Below are positions 1 to 7,795 of a stretch of DNA of 64,000 bases, piece after piece. Numbering within the stretch: the stretch's first letter is position 1; every line of letters starts with the position of its first letter. The stretch comes from Cellulomonas sp. PhB150 (GTDB lineage: Bacteria > Actinomycetota > Actinomycetes > Actinomycetales > Cellulomonadaceae): positions 310,001 to 374,000 of the forward strand of contig NZ_RKHX01000004.1 in the NCBI RefSeq assembly GCF_003755175.1. The letters are read 5' to 3'. A program made the position numbers and the translations under genes. The notes beneath the pieces were generated by a model. That model saw only the letters and a program-made list of their open reading frames with translations, made no database searches and had not been told where the DNA came from.

Positions 1-13
1 GCCCGTCGCCCGA

Positions 14-2095
14 TCAGCCCAGGATGTCGGGGTACGTCGCGTCGTTCCCGAGCACGTGCTGCGCGAGGAACGCACCGACCACCTGGTACCAGACGATCGC
101 GTGCTGCGGGCTGAGCACCCAGTGGTTCTCGTCGGGGAAGTACAGGAACCGGTGCGCCGCGCGGCCGTCCTCGCCGGCAGGGCTGCCGGACGCGGAGAGC
201 AGCTCGTACCAGAGGCGCAGCCCCTCGCCGATCGGGACGCGGTAGTCCTTGTCGCCGTGCACGACGAGCATCGGGGTGACGATCTTGTCGACGAAGCGGT
301 GCGGCGAGTTCTCGAGCGCCATCTCGGCGGTCATCTCGCGCGCCCAGTAGAACGCGGCGTCGGTCGTCGGGCCGAACTGGTCGAGTGCCCACAGGCTCGC
401 GTGCGTGACGATCGCGCGGAACCGGTCCGTGTGCCCGGCCACCCAGTTCGCCATGTAGCCGCCGAACGAGCCGCCCATCGCGGCCGTGCGGGTCTCGTCG
501 ATGTCGTCGCGCGCCTCGACCGCGTCGGTGATGGCGAGCAGGTCCGTGTACGGCGCGGCGCCCCACGCGCCCCAGCCCGCCTGGATCATGTCCTGGCCGT
601 ATCCGGTCGACAGCGCCGGGTCGGGCAGCAGCACCGCGTAGCCCTGGGCGACGAGCAGCCACGGGTTCCAGCGCCACGACCAGGCGTTCCACGAACCGAG
701 CGGGCCGCCGTGGATCCACAGCAGCAGCGGGGCCTTGGCGGCGCCGCTCGCCCCGTCGGGCAGGGCGAGCCAGGCGCGCACGCGGCGGCCGTCCTCGGCG
801 GTGGTCTCGACCTCGGTCAGCGTGCCGGGCAGCGCGGGGGTCTCGACCGGGCCGTGGAGCGCCGTCGTCTCGCCGCTGGCCAGGTCGATGCGGACCGGGT
901 GCGCCGGCGCCTCGTAGGACGTGCGGATCGCGTAGGCGGTCGTGCCGTCGCGGGTCACCTGGACGTCGGTGAAGGTCGCGGCGTCGCTGGTCACGCGGGT
1001 GACCTCGTCGGCCGCGTCGGCCGCGTCGACTGCCAGGTCCACGCGGAACACCGGGCCCCGCCCGTCCTCGTCGGCCAGCACCAGCAGCCCGCTGCTGTCC
1101 GGCAGCCACACGGGCGAGTGCGGCCAGCGGTCCCAGCCGTCCGCGACGACTCGCGCGTCGCCGCCGGCGAGCGGCACGAGGCCCAGCCGGACGACGGGCG
1201 CCTCGAACGGGGTGGAGATCGTCTCGCGCGAGTAGGCGACCCACTGGCCGTCGGGGCTGACGGACGGGCTGCCGAGGTCGGCGCCGTCGTCGTCCACGAG
1301 GACCCGGCGCGTGCCGCTCGCGACGTCGATCGCGACGAGCTGCGAGCGCTGGTCGCCCTTCGCGCCCGGGACGGTCCAGCCCGCGACGATCGTCGTGCCG
1401 TCCGGGCTGATCGCGTACCCCTGCTCGACGAGCGCCGCGCGGGCGTCGCGCGTCGCGTCCGTGAGCTCGAGCCGCGGGTCCTGGGCGGCGGCCAGCGGGG
1501 CCGTCACCGACTGCGGCACGTCGGAGGTGAACAGGTGCGGCTGGGCCGGGCCGAGGTCGTGGTCCCAGTACCGGACGGGGTAGCCGTCGTGCAGGATCGC
1601 GGCGACCTTCTTGTCCTTGCGGGCCTTGCGGAGCTTCTCGTCGTGCTCGGCGTCGACCGCGGACGGCAGCACGTCGGACCCGACGACGACCGTCCCGGCA
1701 TCCGCGGCGACCTTGACGCCACCCAGCCCGGCCGCGCGGTCGGCGACGACCCGCGCCTCGGCGCCGTCGGCCGGCAGCAGCCAGAGGGCGGGACCGGCCT
1801 CGTCGTCCTGCTCCTTCGCGTCCGGGTCGGGGCGGGAGCTGGTGAACAGCAGGTCGCCCGCCGGGGTGAACGCCGCGCTGGCCTCGCCCTTCGCGGACCT
1901 CGTCAGGCGCCTCGCGGGCCTCTCCCCGGCCGGGTCGACCTCCCACAGGGCGGTGACGTACTTCGTCGACTTCGCGTCGAGCGTGGCCACCGCGGTGACG
2001 AGCCGCGACCCGTCGGGCGACAGCTTCAGCCCGGAGACCCGGGGGATGGCGACGTAGGCATCGAGGTCATGGAACGGCGTGGCGGCATCAGTCAC
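14..2095 (-). CDS. S9 family serine peptidase (prolyl oligopeptidase / acylaminoacyl-peptidase type)
   Basis: This 693-aa protein has no signal peptide, so it is probably a cytoplasmic peptidase that trims short or N-acylated peptides. The N-terminal ~400 residues carry WD40/beta-propeller-like repeats (for example SPDG motifs). The C-terminal alpha/beta hydrolase domain carries the complete triad: Ser543 in GGSFGGY, Asp617 in HGDKDYRVP and His658 in DENHW. Length fits family S9C. The start is GTG at 2095, directly after a run of G. It sits alone; the next gene upstream on the same strand begins near 3235, behind repeats. Substrate specificity cannot be read from the sequence. Confidence 0.93.
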   Translation of the reverse strand: MTDAATPFHDLDAYVAIPRVSGLKLSPDGSRLVTAVATLDAKSTKYVTALWEVDPAGERPARRLTRSAKGEASAAFTPAGDLLFTSSRPDPDAKEQDDEAGPALWLLPADGAEARVVADRAAGLGGVKVAADAGTVVVGSDVLPSAVDAEHDEKLRKARKDKKVAAILHDGYPVRYWDHDLGPAQPHLFTSDVPQSVTAPLAAAQDPRLELTDATRDARAALVEQGYAISPDGTTIVAGWTVPGAKGDQRSQLVAIDVASGTRRVLVDDDGADLGSPSVSPDGQWVAYSRETISTPFEAPVVRLGLVPLAGGDARVVADGWDRWPHSPVWLPDSSGLLVLADEDGRGPVFRVDLAVDAADAADEVTRVTSDAATFTDVQVTRDGTTAYAIRTSYEAPAHPVRIDLASGETTALHGPVETPALPGTLTEVETTAEDGRRVRAWLALPDGASGAAKAPLLLWIHGGPLGSWNAWSWRWNPWLLVAQGYAVLLPDPALSTGYGQDMIQAGWGAWGAAPYTDLLAITDAVEARDDIDETRTAAMGGSFGGYMANWVAGHTDRFRAIVTHASLWALDQFGPTTDAAFYWAREMTAEMALENSPHRFVDKIVTPMLVVHGDKDYRVPIGEGLRLWYELLSASGSPAGEDGRAAHRFLYFPDENHWVLSPQHAIVWYQVVGAFLAQHVLGNDATYPDILG

Positions 2096-2108
2096 CCCCC
2101 CGTCCTAT

Positions 2109-2152
2109 CACGCCCACCCCACCCACCCCTCCCCATTCACTCACCCGCCCCA
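2109..2152. repeat. C-rich tract, inverted relative to a G-rich tract at 3366-3422
   Basis: A run rich in CACCC, CTCCCC and CACTCACCCGCCCC lies just downstream of the nuclease-like gene. Its reverse complement resembles the G-rich tract at 3366-3422 (GAGTGAGTGGGCGG, GGCGGGTGGGGTGG). The two tracts face each other across the gene at 2141-3235. Similarity was judged by eye, not by a computed alignment. Confidence 0.5.
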
Positions 2153-3235
2153 CCGGTTGGATGTGCACGCTTCCCGCCCCGGAACCGTGCCTATCCCACC
2201 GTTCGTCGCAACTGCGGGGTCGTTCAGCCGCCGAGCGGTGGATGACGCACGCTTCCCGGCGTTGATTCGTGCGTCAGCCACCGGTCGGCGGGCGGCGGAT
2301 CGGTCGCGAGCGAGGTGGGCGCCGACCGTCGACGTCAAGGTCGTGCGGAAGTCGGCGCGGATGAAGCGGAGAAGATCAACCTCGCCGGTCGTGAGCAAGC
2401 GGTTCTGCCGCTCGCGGTCGCCGTAGAGCGCCTGCGGAGCATCGTGGATCTCCTTGCCGTCGACCTCGGCGAGCAGCCACCGCCCGCCTCGCAGCCGCCA
2501 GCCGAGGTCGCCCCGCGCGACGAAGCGACCGGCGGCATCGTTGATCTCCACCTGGAGCTCATCGGGAGGCATCCCGGCGTCGACGCACGTCAGCCGCGCC
2601 TCGGTCTCAAGGGGCGACTCCGAGCGCCCGTCGACGAGACCCCACCACGCGTCGACGCCCGCGGCCCCGCGTCGGCCTCGCAGCCGTGATCGCACACGCT
2701 CCAGTCGCCCGACGTCGATCAGCCGCCGGTTGAGGGCGCTGTCCACCACGGCGACCGCCTCGTTGCGAGGGAGCTCGGGGAGAGCCTGGACCAGCGCGTC
2801 GTCGATGGTCGCGATGACGCGCCCGCCCCAGCGAGTCGTGCCGAACCCGTCGAACCGTCGGACTCCCATCCCGTCTCGCGGCGCCAGGTGCCGACCAGCG
2901 GGAAGCGCCACCTGCGGTTGGAGTCGGATCGCGAGGCCCGCAACACCGTGGAGCACGAGTGCACACGCCCCCACCGCGATGGCCTCGGGCCCGTAGGCAA
3001 GCATCCCCAGCCAAGCCGCGCGGAGCCGGCGGTCGTCGGGGTGGCGTCGGCGCTCCGGGACACCCGTCACGTCGAACACGCCCCTGGTCGGCCTGCTCCA
3101 CCGTCCAGAGGTGATGAGCCGTGCCCGCGTTCCGCGCAAGACACCGTGGGCGTCGCACTGCGCCACGGACACCAGCCCGGCCTGAGCCGTCGCCACGGCG
3201 AGAAGACCGGCAGGCACGACGATGACCCGAGACAC
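2141..3235 (-). CDS. AbiEi/DUF559-like protein with a PD-(D/E)XK-type nuclease fold
   Basis: This 364-aa protein resembles the abundant actinobacterial family labelled type IV toxin-antitoxin AbiEi-like with a DUF559 (Vsr-like) C-terminus. The N-terminal third (QCDAHGVLRGTRARLITSGRW) fits the winged-helix AbiEi N-domain. Around residues 240-265 the pattern GDLGW then AEVDGK has the D...ExDxK spacing of a PD-(D/E)XK active site. No AbiEii toxin gene is adjacent, so a toxin-antitoxin role is not supported. The last ~55 residues are encoded by two copies of a palindromic repeat, so the natural C-terminus may be shorter. The start is GTG at 3235 with a weak ribosome site. A nuclease or DNA-binding role is inferred only. 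Confidence 0.7.
   Translation of the reverse strand: MSRVIVVPAGLLAVATAQAGLVSVAQCDAHGVLRGTRARLITSGRWSRPTRGVFDVTGVPERRRHPDDRRLRAAWLGMLAYGPEAIAVGACALVLHGVAGLAIRLQPQVALPAGRHLAPRDGMGVRRFDGFGTTRWGGRVIATIDDALVQALPELPRNEAVAVVDSALNRRLIDVGRLERVRSRLRGRRGAAGVDAWWGLVDGRSESPLETEARLTCVDAGMPPDELQVEINDAAGRFVARGDLGWRLRGGRWLLAEVDGKEIHDAPQALYGDRERQNRLLTTGEVDLLRFIRADFRTTLTSTVGAHLARDRSAARRPVADARINAGKRASSTARRLNDPAVATNGGIGTVPGREACTSNRWGG
2152..2206 (+). repeat. Palindromic repeat, copy A
   Basis: The left arm at about 2152-2169 pairs imperfectly with the right arm ending near 2204; I count 14 of 18 matching positions. The stem contains the recurring sequence CCCACCGTTCG and the loop begins CACGCTTCCCG, as in copy B. 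It lies inside the 3' end of the gene on the opposite strand. Confidence 0.6.
2231..2288 (+). repeat. Palindromic repeat, copy B
   Basis: The arms 2231-2251 and 2268-2288 are complementary at 19 of 21 positions around a 16-nt loop. The left arm reads CCGAGCGGTGGATGACGCAC. This is the strongest stem of the three copies. It is read through by the last codons of the nuclease-like gene. Confidence 0.75.
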
Positions 3236-3304
3236 CCGCTGATCACACCGAACATCGCATCTCCGCGACGTCCCTCATCCACAACCCTGCCGACGCCAAG
3301 CCCT

Positions 3305-3360
3305 CGAACGGTGGCTTGTGCACGCGTCAGCGCCCTGAGCCGAGCACAACCCACCGTTCG
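3305..3360 (+). repeat. Palindromic repeat, copy C
   Basis: The arms 3305-3321 (CGAACGGTGGCTTGTGC) and 3344-3360 are complementary at 16 of 17 positions around a 22-nt loop. It lies in the gap upstream of the nuclease-like gene. From GTGCACGC to TTCGGCG it has the same 46-nt length as the matching part of copies A and B and reads in the same direction. Confidence 0.75.
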
Positions 3361-3365
3361 GCGGG

Positions 3366-3422
3366 GGGTGAGGGCGTGAGGGGGAGGGAGTGAGTGGGCG
3401 GTGGGGCGGGTGGGGTGGGGGG
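3366..3422. repeat. G-rich tract next to palindrome C
   Basis: A purine-rich run of repeated GGGAGG, GAGTGAGTGGG and GGGGTGGGG ends at the stop codon of the CopD-CtaG gene. It is the inverted counterpart of the C-rich tract at 2109-2152. It could form G-quadruplex structure on the plus strand, but no function is shown. Confidence 0.5.
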
Positions 3423-5513
3423 TTAGTTGTCGTTGAGGCGGGTGAGCATGGCGTTGTAGGCGTCCAGCTCCTCGTCGCCGTCGCGGTCCACCCGGCGGTC
3501 GCGGCGGCGGGCGGCGCGCTCGTCGTCGCGGGACCAGGCGACCGCGACGCCGATGGCCATCACCAGGGTCGGGATCTCGCCGATGCCCCAGGTGATCGCG
3601 CCACCGGCCTGCTGGTCGGCGATCGCGGAGTCCCCCCACGGGCGGCCCATGAGGCCGAACCAGTCGGCCACGAGCAGCGAGTCGCCGCCCACCAGGGTCA
3701 CGCCGAAGAACGCGTGGAACGCCATCGTCGCGAACAGCAGGAGCAGCCGCTGCGGGTACGGCGGCCGCCGGGGGCCGGGGTCGATGCCGATCATCGCGTT
3801 GACGAACAGGTACCCGGCCAGCGAGAAGTGCACCACCATCGCGAGGTGCCCGACCGAGCTGCGCAGGGCCCACTCGAAGATGCCCGAGTAGTAGAAGACC
3901 AGCATCGAGCCGATGAAGTTCAGCGCCGCGACCAGGGGGTTCGCCAGGAAGCGGCCGACGTGGCTGTTGACCATGACGAGGATCCACTCGCGCGGCCCGC
4001 GGGAGGCGTCGCCGCGCAGGGTCGCGGACCGGTTCGGCAGCGCGCGCAGCGCCAGGGTCACCGGCGCGGACACCGCGAGGAACAGTGGGATGACCATCGC
4101 CAGCAGCATGTGCTGGAGCATGTGCGCGCTGAACAGCACGTGCCCGTACAGCGACGGCCCGCCGGACGTGACCCAGAAGAACAGCACCATGCCGAACGTC
4201 CACGACGCGGTGCGGGCCCACGACCACGAGTCGCCGCGGCGGCGCAGGCGCAGCACCCAGCGCCAGTAGACGACGAGGCCCGCGACGGCGGCCGACGCGA
4301 GGACGAGGTCCCAGCGCCACTCGGTGAACCAGCGCTCGAGGGTCGGCTCGGGCGGCAGCGCGTGACCGGTCAGGCGGTAGGCGGGCGTCGGATCGGCAGG
4401 CGGCACCTCGGCGACGGGGGGCGCGGTCGACGAGAGCGCGACGGCGACCCCGGAGACGGCTCCCATGACCGTGAGCTCGACCAGCACGAGTCGCCAGAAC
4501 AGCGCGGTCCCCGCGCGCCCGGCCGACCCGCCGGCCAGCCGAGGGATGACCGCGCGGCGGTGCGCGAGCCCGAGCAGCCCGAGCACCCCGAACAATGCGA
4601 TCTTGGCGAGCAGCAGGGCCCCGTACTTCGTGCCGAAGTCGGACCACGAGCTCAGCCGGATGACCCCGTTGACGGTGCCGGAGACCGCGACGGCGACGAA
4701 GCACCACGCCGCGATCGACGAGTAGCGCGAGACGGACGCGGACAGGTCGGTGCCGATCCGCCGCACGAGGAGCGCGAGCGCCGCGAGCGCCCCGATCCAG
4801 ATGGCCGCCCCGACCAGGTGCAGCAGCATCGAGGACGTCGCCAGGTCGTGGCTCGCGGCGCCGGCCGCGTGCCCGAGCTGCGCCTGCTCCCACAGTGCGA
4901 CGAGCGCGAGAGCGGCGGTCCAGGCGGCGCCCGTCGGGGTCGCGACGACGAGGGCGAGCGCGGTGACGACGGCCGCGACGGTGGTGATGAGCAGCAGCGT
5001 GCGGCCCAGCTCGATCTGCGTGACGAACAGTCCCAGCTCCTGCCCGAACGACGCGGAGTCGAGCGGTCGGCCCGCCACGGACGCGTACTTGAGCACGAGG
5101 TTGACCACGCACGCGAGCGTCCAGACACCCGCGGCCCAGCCCGCGACGAGCAGGCTGCGCGGGTACGCCCGGCCCTCCGCACGCGGGCCCCGGCCACGGT
5201 CCGACGAACCGGCGCGCGGCAGCACGCACACCGCGAGGACGAGCGCCCCGAGCGCGACCGACCCCGCGAGGTCGGTCAGCGTCGTGGCGATCGGCAGCCC
5301 CCACCGGACGGCCGCGCCGGGGTCGCGCAGCAGCTCGGGCAGGGCGGCGCCGGAGAACGCGACCGCGGCGAGCACGGCGGCCACGGCCGCGACGACCAGG
5401 GCGGCGACCCGCCAGGGCGACGCGGGCGACGCGGGCACGGCGACGCCCACCCCGCCGCTCCCGTCGGCGACGGGGCGGGCGGGGCGGGCGACGCTGCGGC
5501 GCGTGTCGGTCAC
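3423..5513 (-). CDS. CopD copper-import domain fused to CtaG-type cytochrome c oxidase assembly domain
   Basis: This 696-aa integral membrane protein is the known actinobacterial fusion. The first ~360 residues form a CopD-like domain of about eight hydrophobic segments. The remainder is a CtaG/caa3-assembly domain with the histidine-containing stretch FSAHMLQHMLL and later HFSLAGYLF. By family, CopD takes copper from periplasmic CopC across the membrane, and CtaG-like proteins deliver copper to cytochrome oxidase. The GTG start overlaps the copC stop by 4 nt (5510-5513), so translation is probably coupled. It is the last gene of the copper operon. The C-terminus is charged and cytoplasmic-looking (DRRVDRDGDEELDAYN). 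Confidence 0.9.
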   Translation of the reverse strand: MTDTRRSVARPARPVADGSGGVGVAVPASPASPWRVAALVVAAVAAVLAAVAFSGAALPELLRDPGAAVRWGLPIATTLTDLAGSVALGALVLAVCVLPRAGSSDRGRGPRAEGRAYPRSLLVAGWAAGVWTLACVVNLVLKYASVAGRPLDSASFGQELGLFVTQIELGRTLLLITTVAAVVTALALVVATPTGAAWTAALALVALWEQAQLGHAAGAASHDLATSSMLLHLVGAAIWIGALAALALLVRRIGTDLSASVSRYSSIAAWCFVAVAVSGTVNGVIRLSSWSDFGTKYGALLLAKIALFGVLGLLGLAHRRAVIPRLAGGSAGRAGTALFWRLVLVELTVMGAVSGVAVALSSTAPPVAEVPPADPTPAYRLTGHALPPEPTLERWFTEWRWDLVLASAAVAGLVVYWRWVLRLRRRGDSWSWARTASWTFGMVLFFWVTSGGPSLYGHVLFSAHMLQHMLLAMVIPLFLAVSAPVTLALRALPNRSATLRGDASRGPREWILVMVNSHVGRFLANPLVAALNFIGSMLVFYYSGIFEWALRSSVGHLAMVVHFSLAGYLFVNAMIGIDPGPRRPPYPQRLLLLFATMAFHAFFGVTLVGGDSLLVADWFGLMGRPWGDSAIADQQAGGAITWGIGEIPTLVMAIGVAVAWSRDDERAARRRDRRVDRDGDEELDAYNAMLTRLNDN

Positions 5514-6181
5514 GGGCGCTGGGCACCCCCGGGCGTCGAGGCGCGCCGACGACGGGCGCGCATCCAGCCCAGCAGCCCGAACATGATCCCGACGAGCAGG
5601 CCCGCGCCGACGACCAGCAACGCAGGCGACCCGCCGCCAGAGTCCCCCTCAGAGGAGTCCGAGGAGGAGGCCGAGGCGGAGGCCGACGACGAGGCCGACG
5701 ACGACGGCGCCGCGACCGGCGCGTCCGAGGCCGTCGCCGACGGCGAGGCCGACTCCGACACCCCCGAGCCGGTCGTCGGCGTCTCGGACGGCACCGGCAG
5801 CGCGCCGGCCTCCGCCGTGAACCCGAACGTCCCCGACACCGCGTGCCCGTCCTGCGAGGTCACGCGCCAGGCGACGGTGTACGCCCCCGCGGGGAGGTCA
5901 CCGCCGATCGCTTGGCTCACGGTGTTGTCGACGAGCTCGGCGTCGCCCGTGCTGACGACGGATCCGTCCGGCCCCTTCACCTCGATCACGGTGCCGAGCG
6001 CGACAGCGGGATCCTCGAACGTCAACGTCACGTGGTCCGGCACGGCCGTCACCGTGCTCCCGTCGGCGGGGTCCACGCTGACGAGCTCGTCGTGCGCCTG
6101 GGCCGCGGGTGCCGCGACGACCCCGAGGGCGAGCAGGAGCCCGACGAGAAGCCCGGCGGCTGGAGCAGTTCGACGACGCAT
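5510..6181 (-). CDS. copC: CopC-family periplasmic copper-binding protein with C-terminal membrane anchor
   Basis: This 223-aa protein starts with a signal peptide (MRRRTAPAAG to AQA), after which the mature protein would begin with His, as expected for the CopC copper site. The Ig-like CopC domain follows (HDELVSVDPADGSTVTAVP, then SQDGHAVSGTFGF). A long Ser/Ala linker (roughly residues 145-185) leads to one C-terminal transmembrane helix and a basic tail, so the protein is tethered to the membrane. It overlaps copD-ctaG by GTGA and follows ycnI by 20 nt. Its role is to hold extracytoplasmic copper for transfer to CopD. Confidence 0.92.
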   Translation of the reverse strand: MRRRTAPAAGLLVGLLLALGVVAAPAAQAHDELVSVDPADGSTVTAVPDHVTLTFEDPAVALGTVIEVKGPDGSVVSTGDAELVDNTVSQAIGGDLPAGAYTVAWRVTSQDGHAVSGTFGFTAEAGALPVPSETPTTGSGVSESASPSATASDAPVAAPSSSASSSASASASSSDSSEGDSGGGSPALLVVGAGLLVGIMFGLLGWMRARRRRASTPGGAQRP

Positions 6182-6201
6182 GTGTCCCAGGATCCCCCAC
6201 G

Positions 6202-6909
6202 TCACGGCTGAACCTGACGTCGGCGGCCCGTGACGAGGGCCACGACGAGGGCGGCCGCGCCCACGACGAGCCCGGCGACCCCGAACCACAGCCCCGCGTC
6301 CGAGGAGGACGACGAGGACGCGGACGACGCCGCGGCCGTGGGCGAGGCCGCCGCCTGGTGGTCGTCGCCCTCCGCGGCCGTGACCTTCAGCTCGGGTGCC
6401 GGGCTCTCCGGCTCCTCGGCCCCGGTGGTCGGCTCGTCCCAGTCCACGACCGTGCCGTCGGAGTAGGTCTGGTGCGCGGGCAGCAGCAGGTCCGTGCCGG
6501 CCGCCGGCAGCGGGCCGACCTGCAGCTCGAACTCCTGGAACTGACCGGCCCCGATCGCCGCGTCGGCCGACGCCGTGAACACGACGTGCAGGGGCGCCTC
6601 GGTGATCGTGGCCCCCTCGACGTCGACGGGCGCGGGCAGCTTCCCGGTCTGCACCTCGGCGGTCCAGCCGGGCACGGGGCGGGTGCCGACGTGGGACAGC
6701 GGCGTGTCGGTGGGCAGGTCGATGACGACCTTCGTGGTGGTCGCCGCGTCCTTCTCGTTCGGGACGCGGAAGGTCAGGACGGTCCACGCGCCGGCGGCGG
6801 TGGTCTCCGGGATGACCCGGACGTGGGCGGAGGCGGCGGTGGCCGGCAGGACGACGAGGCCGAGCCCGACGAGGGCTGCGGCGGCGGTCTGCAGGGGACG
6901 ACGAGGCAT
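6202..6909 (-). CDS. ycnI: YcnI-family copper-binding membrane-anchored protein
   Basis: This 235-aa protein has a signal peptide ending ATAASA, so the mature chain begins HVRVIPETT; this N-terminal His is the copper ligand of the YcnI (DUF1775) family. The beta-sandwich domain runs to about residue 165. A Ser/Ala-rich linker and a single transmembrane helix (GVAGLVVGAAALVVALVTG) with a basic tail follow. AAGGAA lies 7 nt before the ATG at 6909. It is the second gene of the copper operon, 20 nt ahead of copC, and probably works with it in the cell envelope. Confidence 0.9.
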   Translation of the reverse strand: MPRRPLQTAAAALVGLGLVVLPATAASAHVRVIPETTAAGAWTVLTFRVPNEKDAATTTKVVIDLPTDTPLSHVGTRPVPGWTAEVQTGKLPAPVDVEGATITEAPLHVVFTASADAAIGAGQFQEFELQVGPLPAAGTDLLLPAHQTYSDGTVVDWDEPTTGAEEPESPAPELKVTAAEGDDHQAAASPTAAASSASSSSSSDAGLWFGVAGLVVGAAALVVALVTGRRRQVQP

Positions 6910-7007
6910 GAGGGTTCCTTCACGATGGCTTCCGGCGGGCTCGTCAGGCGTTCGACGCCGACGAGCCGCCGGACGGGTGGCGGGCACAGACGAGGCGCCG
7001 CGCGGCC

Positions 7008-7652
7008 TCAGAGGGCGGACGGCACCGGTGACTGCCAGGAGGGCGGCCCGCGCAGCGGCACCACCCCGCGCCAGGTCTGGCGCTCGAAGGACTCGTGCTC
7101 GACGGCGACGGGCAGCTCGGCCCACGCGGGCAGCGACACCGCGCCGAACCGGGCGACGAGCGGCCGCAGCCACGCCGCGAGCCACTCCAGCGCGCGGTCG
7201 GCACCCGCGAGGACGAGCGCGCACGCGACGACCGCGAGCCCGTGCGCGGCAACCATCGCCCACGCCCCGAACATCGGCATGAGCGTCGCGTGCCCGACGG
7301 CCGAGCCGCAGCCCGTCGTCGCGAGGTACGCGGCGTGCGCCGCGTGGCCCATGCCCGCGTGCTGGCCCGTCGGCACCAGGGTCGCGCACCCGAAGCCCTC
7401 GAAGAGCGAGAGCGCGGAGTGCAGGCCGACCTGGGCGACGGAGAGCGCGGCGACGGCCGCGAGCACCCCGACCCGGCGCGCGGTCAGGACGACGGCGCCG
7501 GCCAGCACGAGGGCGACGAGCGCGACGACGACGATCGGCGCGGGCAGCGAGCCGCCACCCATCACGTGCGCCCCGCAGGCCAGGGCGACGACCACCGAGG
7601 AGACGACGAGGGCGCGCGCGAACCGCAGCGCTCCACTCGTCGGGGTGATCAC
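7008..7652 (-). CDS. Membrane protein with His/Met/Cys-rich loop, first gene of the copper operon
   Basis: I do not recognise a named family. The 214-aa protein has about five hydrophobic segments. The segment between the third and fourth (GFGCATLVPTGQHAGMGHAAHAAYLATTGCGSAVGHATLMPM) is unusually rich in His, Met and Cys and would suit metal binding. It reads in the same direction as ycnI, copC and copD-ctaG, with a 98-nt gap before ycnI. From position and composition, a role in copper uptake or sensing is plausible but inferred. The start is GTG at 7652; a TTAGGGT element about 12 nt upstream could be a -10 box, giving a near-leaderless message. Confidence 0.75.
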   Translation of the reverse strand: MITPTSGALRFARALVVSSVVVALACGAHVMGGGSLPAPIVVVALVALVLAGAVVLTARRVGVLAAVAALSVAQVGLHSALSLFEGFGCATLVPTGQHAGMGHAAHAAYLATTGCGSAVGHATLMPMFGAWAMVAAHGLAVVACALVLAGADRALEWLAAWLRPLVARFGAVSLPAWAELPVAVEHESFERQTWRGVVPLRGPPSWQSPVPSAL

Positions 7653-7685
7653 CGGGCCACCCTAACCGCTGCGGACGCGAAGCGG

Positions 7686-7697
7686 GAGAGCGCTCTC
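7686..7697. promoter_or_regulatory. Perfect palindrome in the divergent copper-operon/MFS promoter region
   Basis: GAGAGCGCTCTC is a perfect 12-bp palindrome with a central CG, the form used by LacI-family operators. It lies 34 bp upstream of the start at 7652, about where the -35 box of that gene should be, and 98 bp upstream of the MFS start. Further right, GGGCCAGTG is directly repeated between about 7731 and 7760, nearer the MFS gene. No regulator gene is adjacent. Confidence 0.45.
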
Positions 7698-7795
7698 TCA
7701 GATTGTGCTGGAGGAACACGGGGGGCAGGGGCCAGTGTTGACCCCTGCGGGCCAGTGCCCGGATCCGCCTCCGTCCCCACGCTCGAGAAGGTCCG

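Noticed and set aside
56..2245. A 729-codon open frame opposite the S9 peptidase
   Set aside because: It is Arg/Val/Asp-rich with no domains and mirrors a well-supported peptidase gene; such frames arise from high G+C third positions.
2141..3235. Type IV toxin-antitoxin module
   Set aside because: No AbiEii-type toxin gene is adjacent on either side, so the antitoxin label rests only on the N-terminal domain.
3067..5526. An 819-codon minus-strand frame over the CopD-CtaG gene
   Set aside because: The composition is almost entirely Arg/Ala/Pro/Gly and the frame offset relative to CopD-CtaG explains it.
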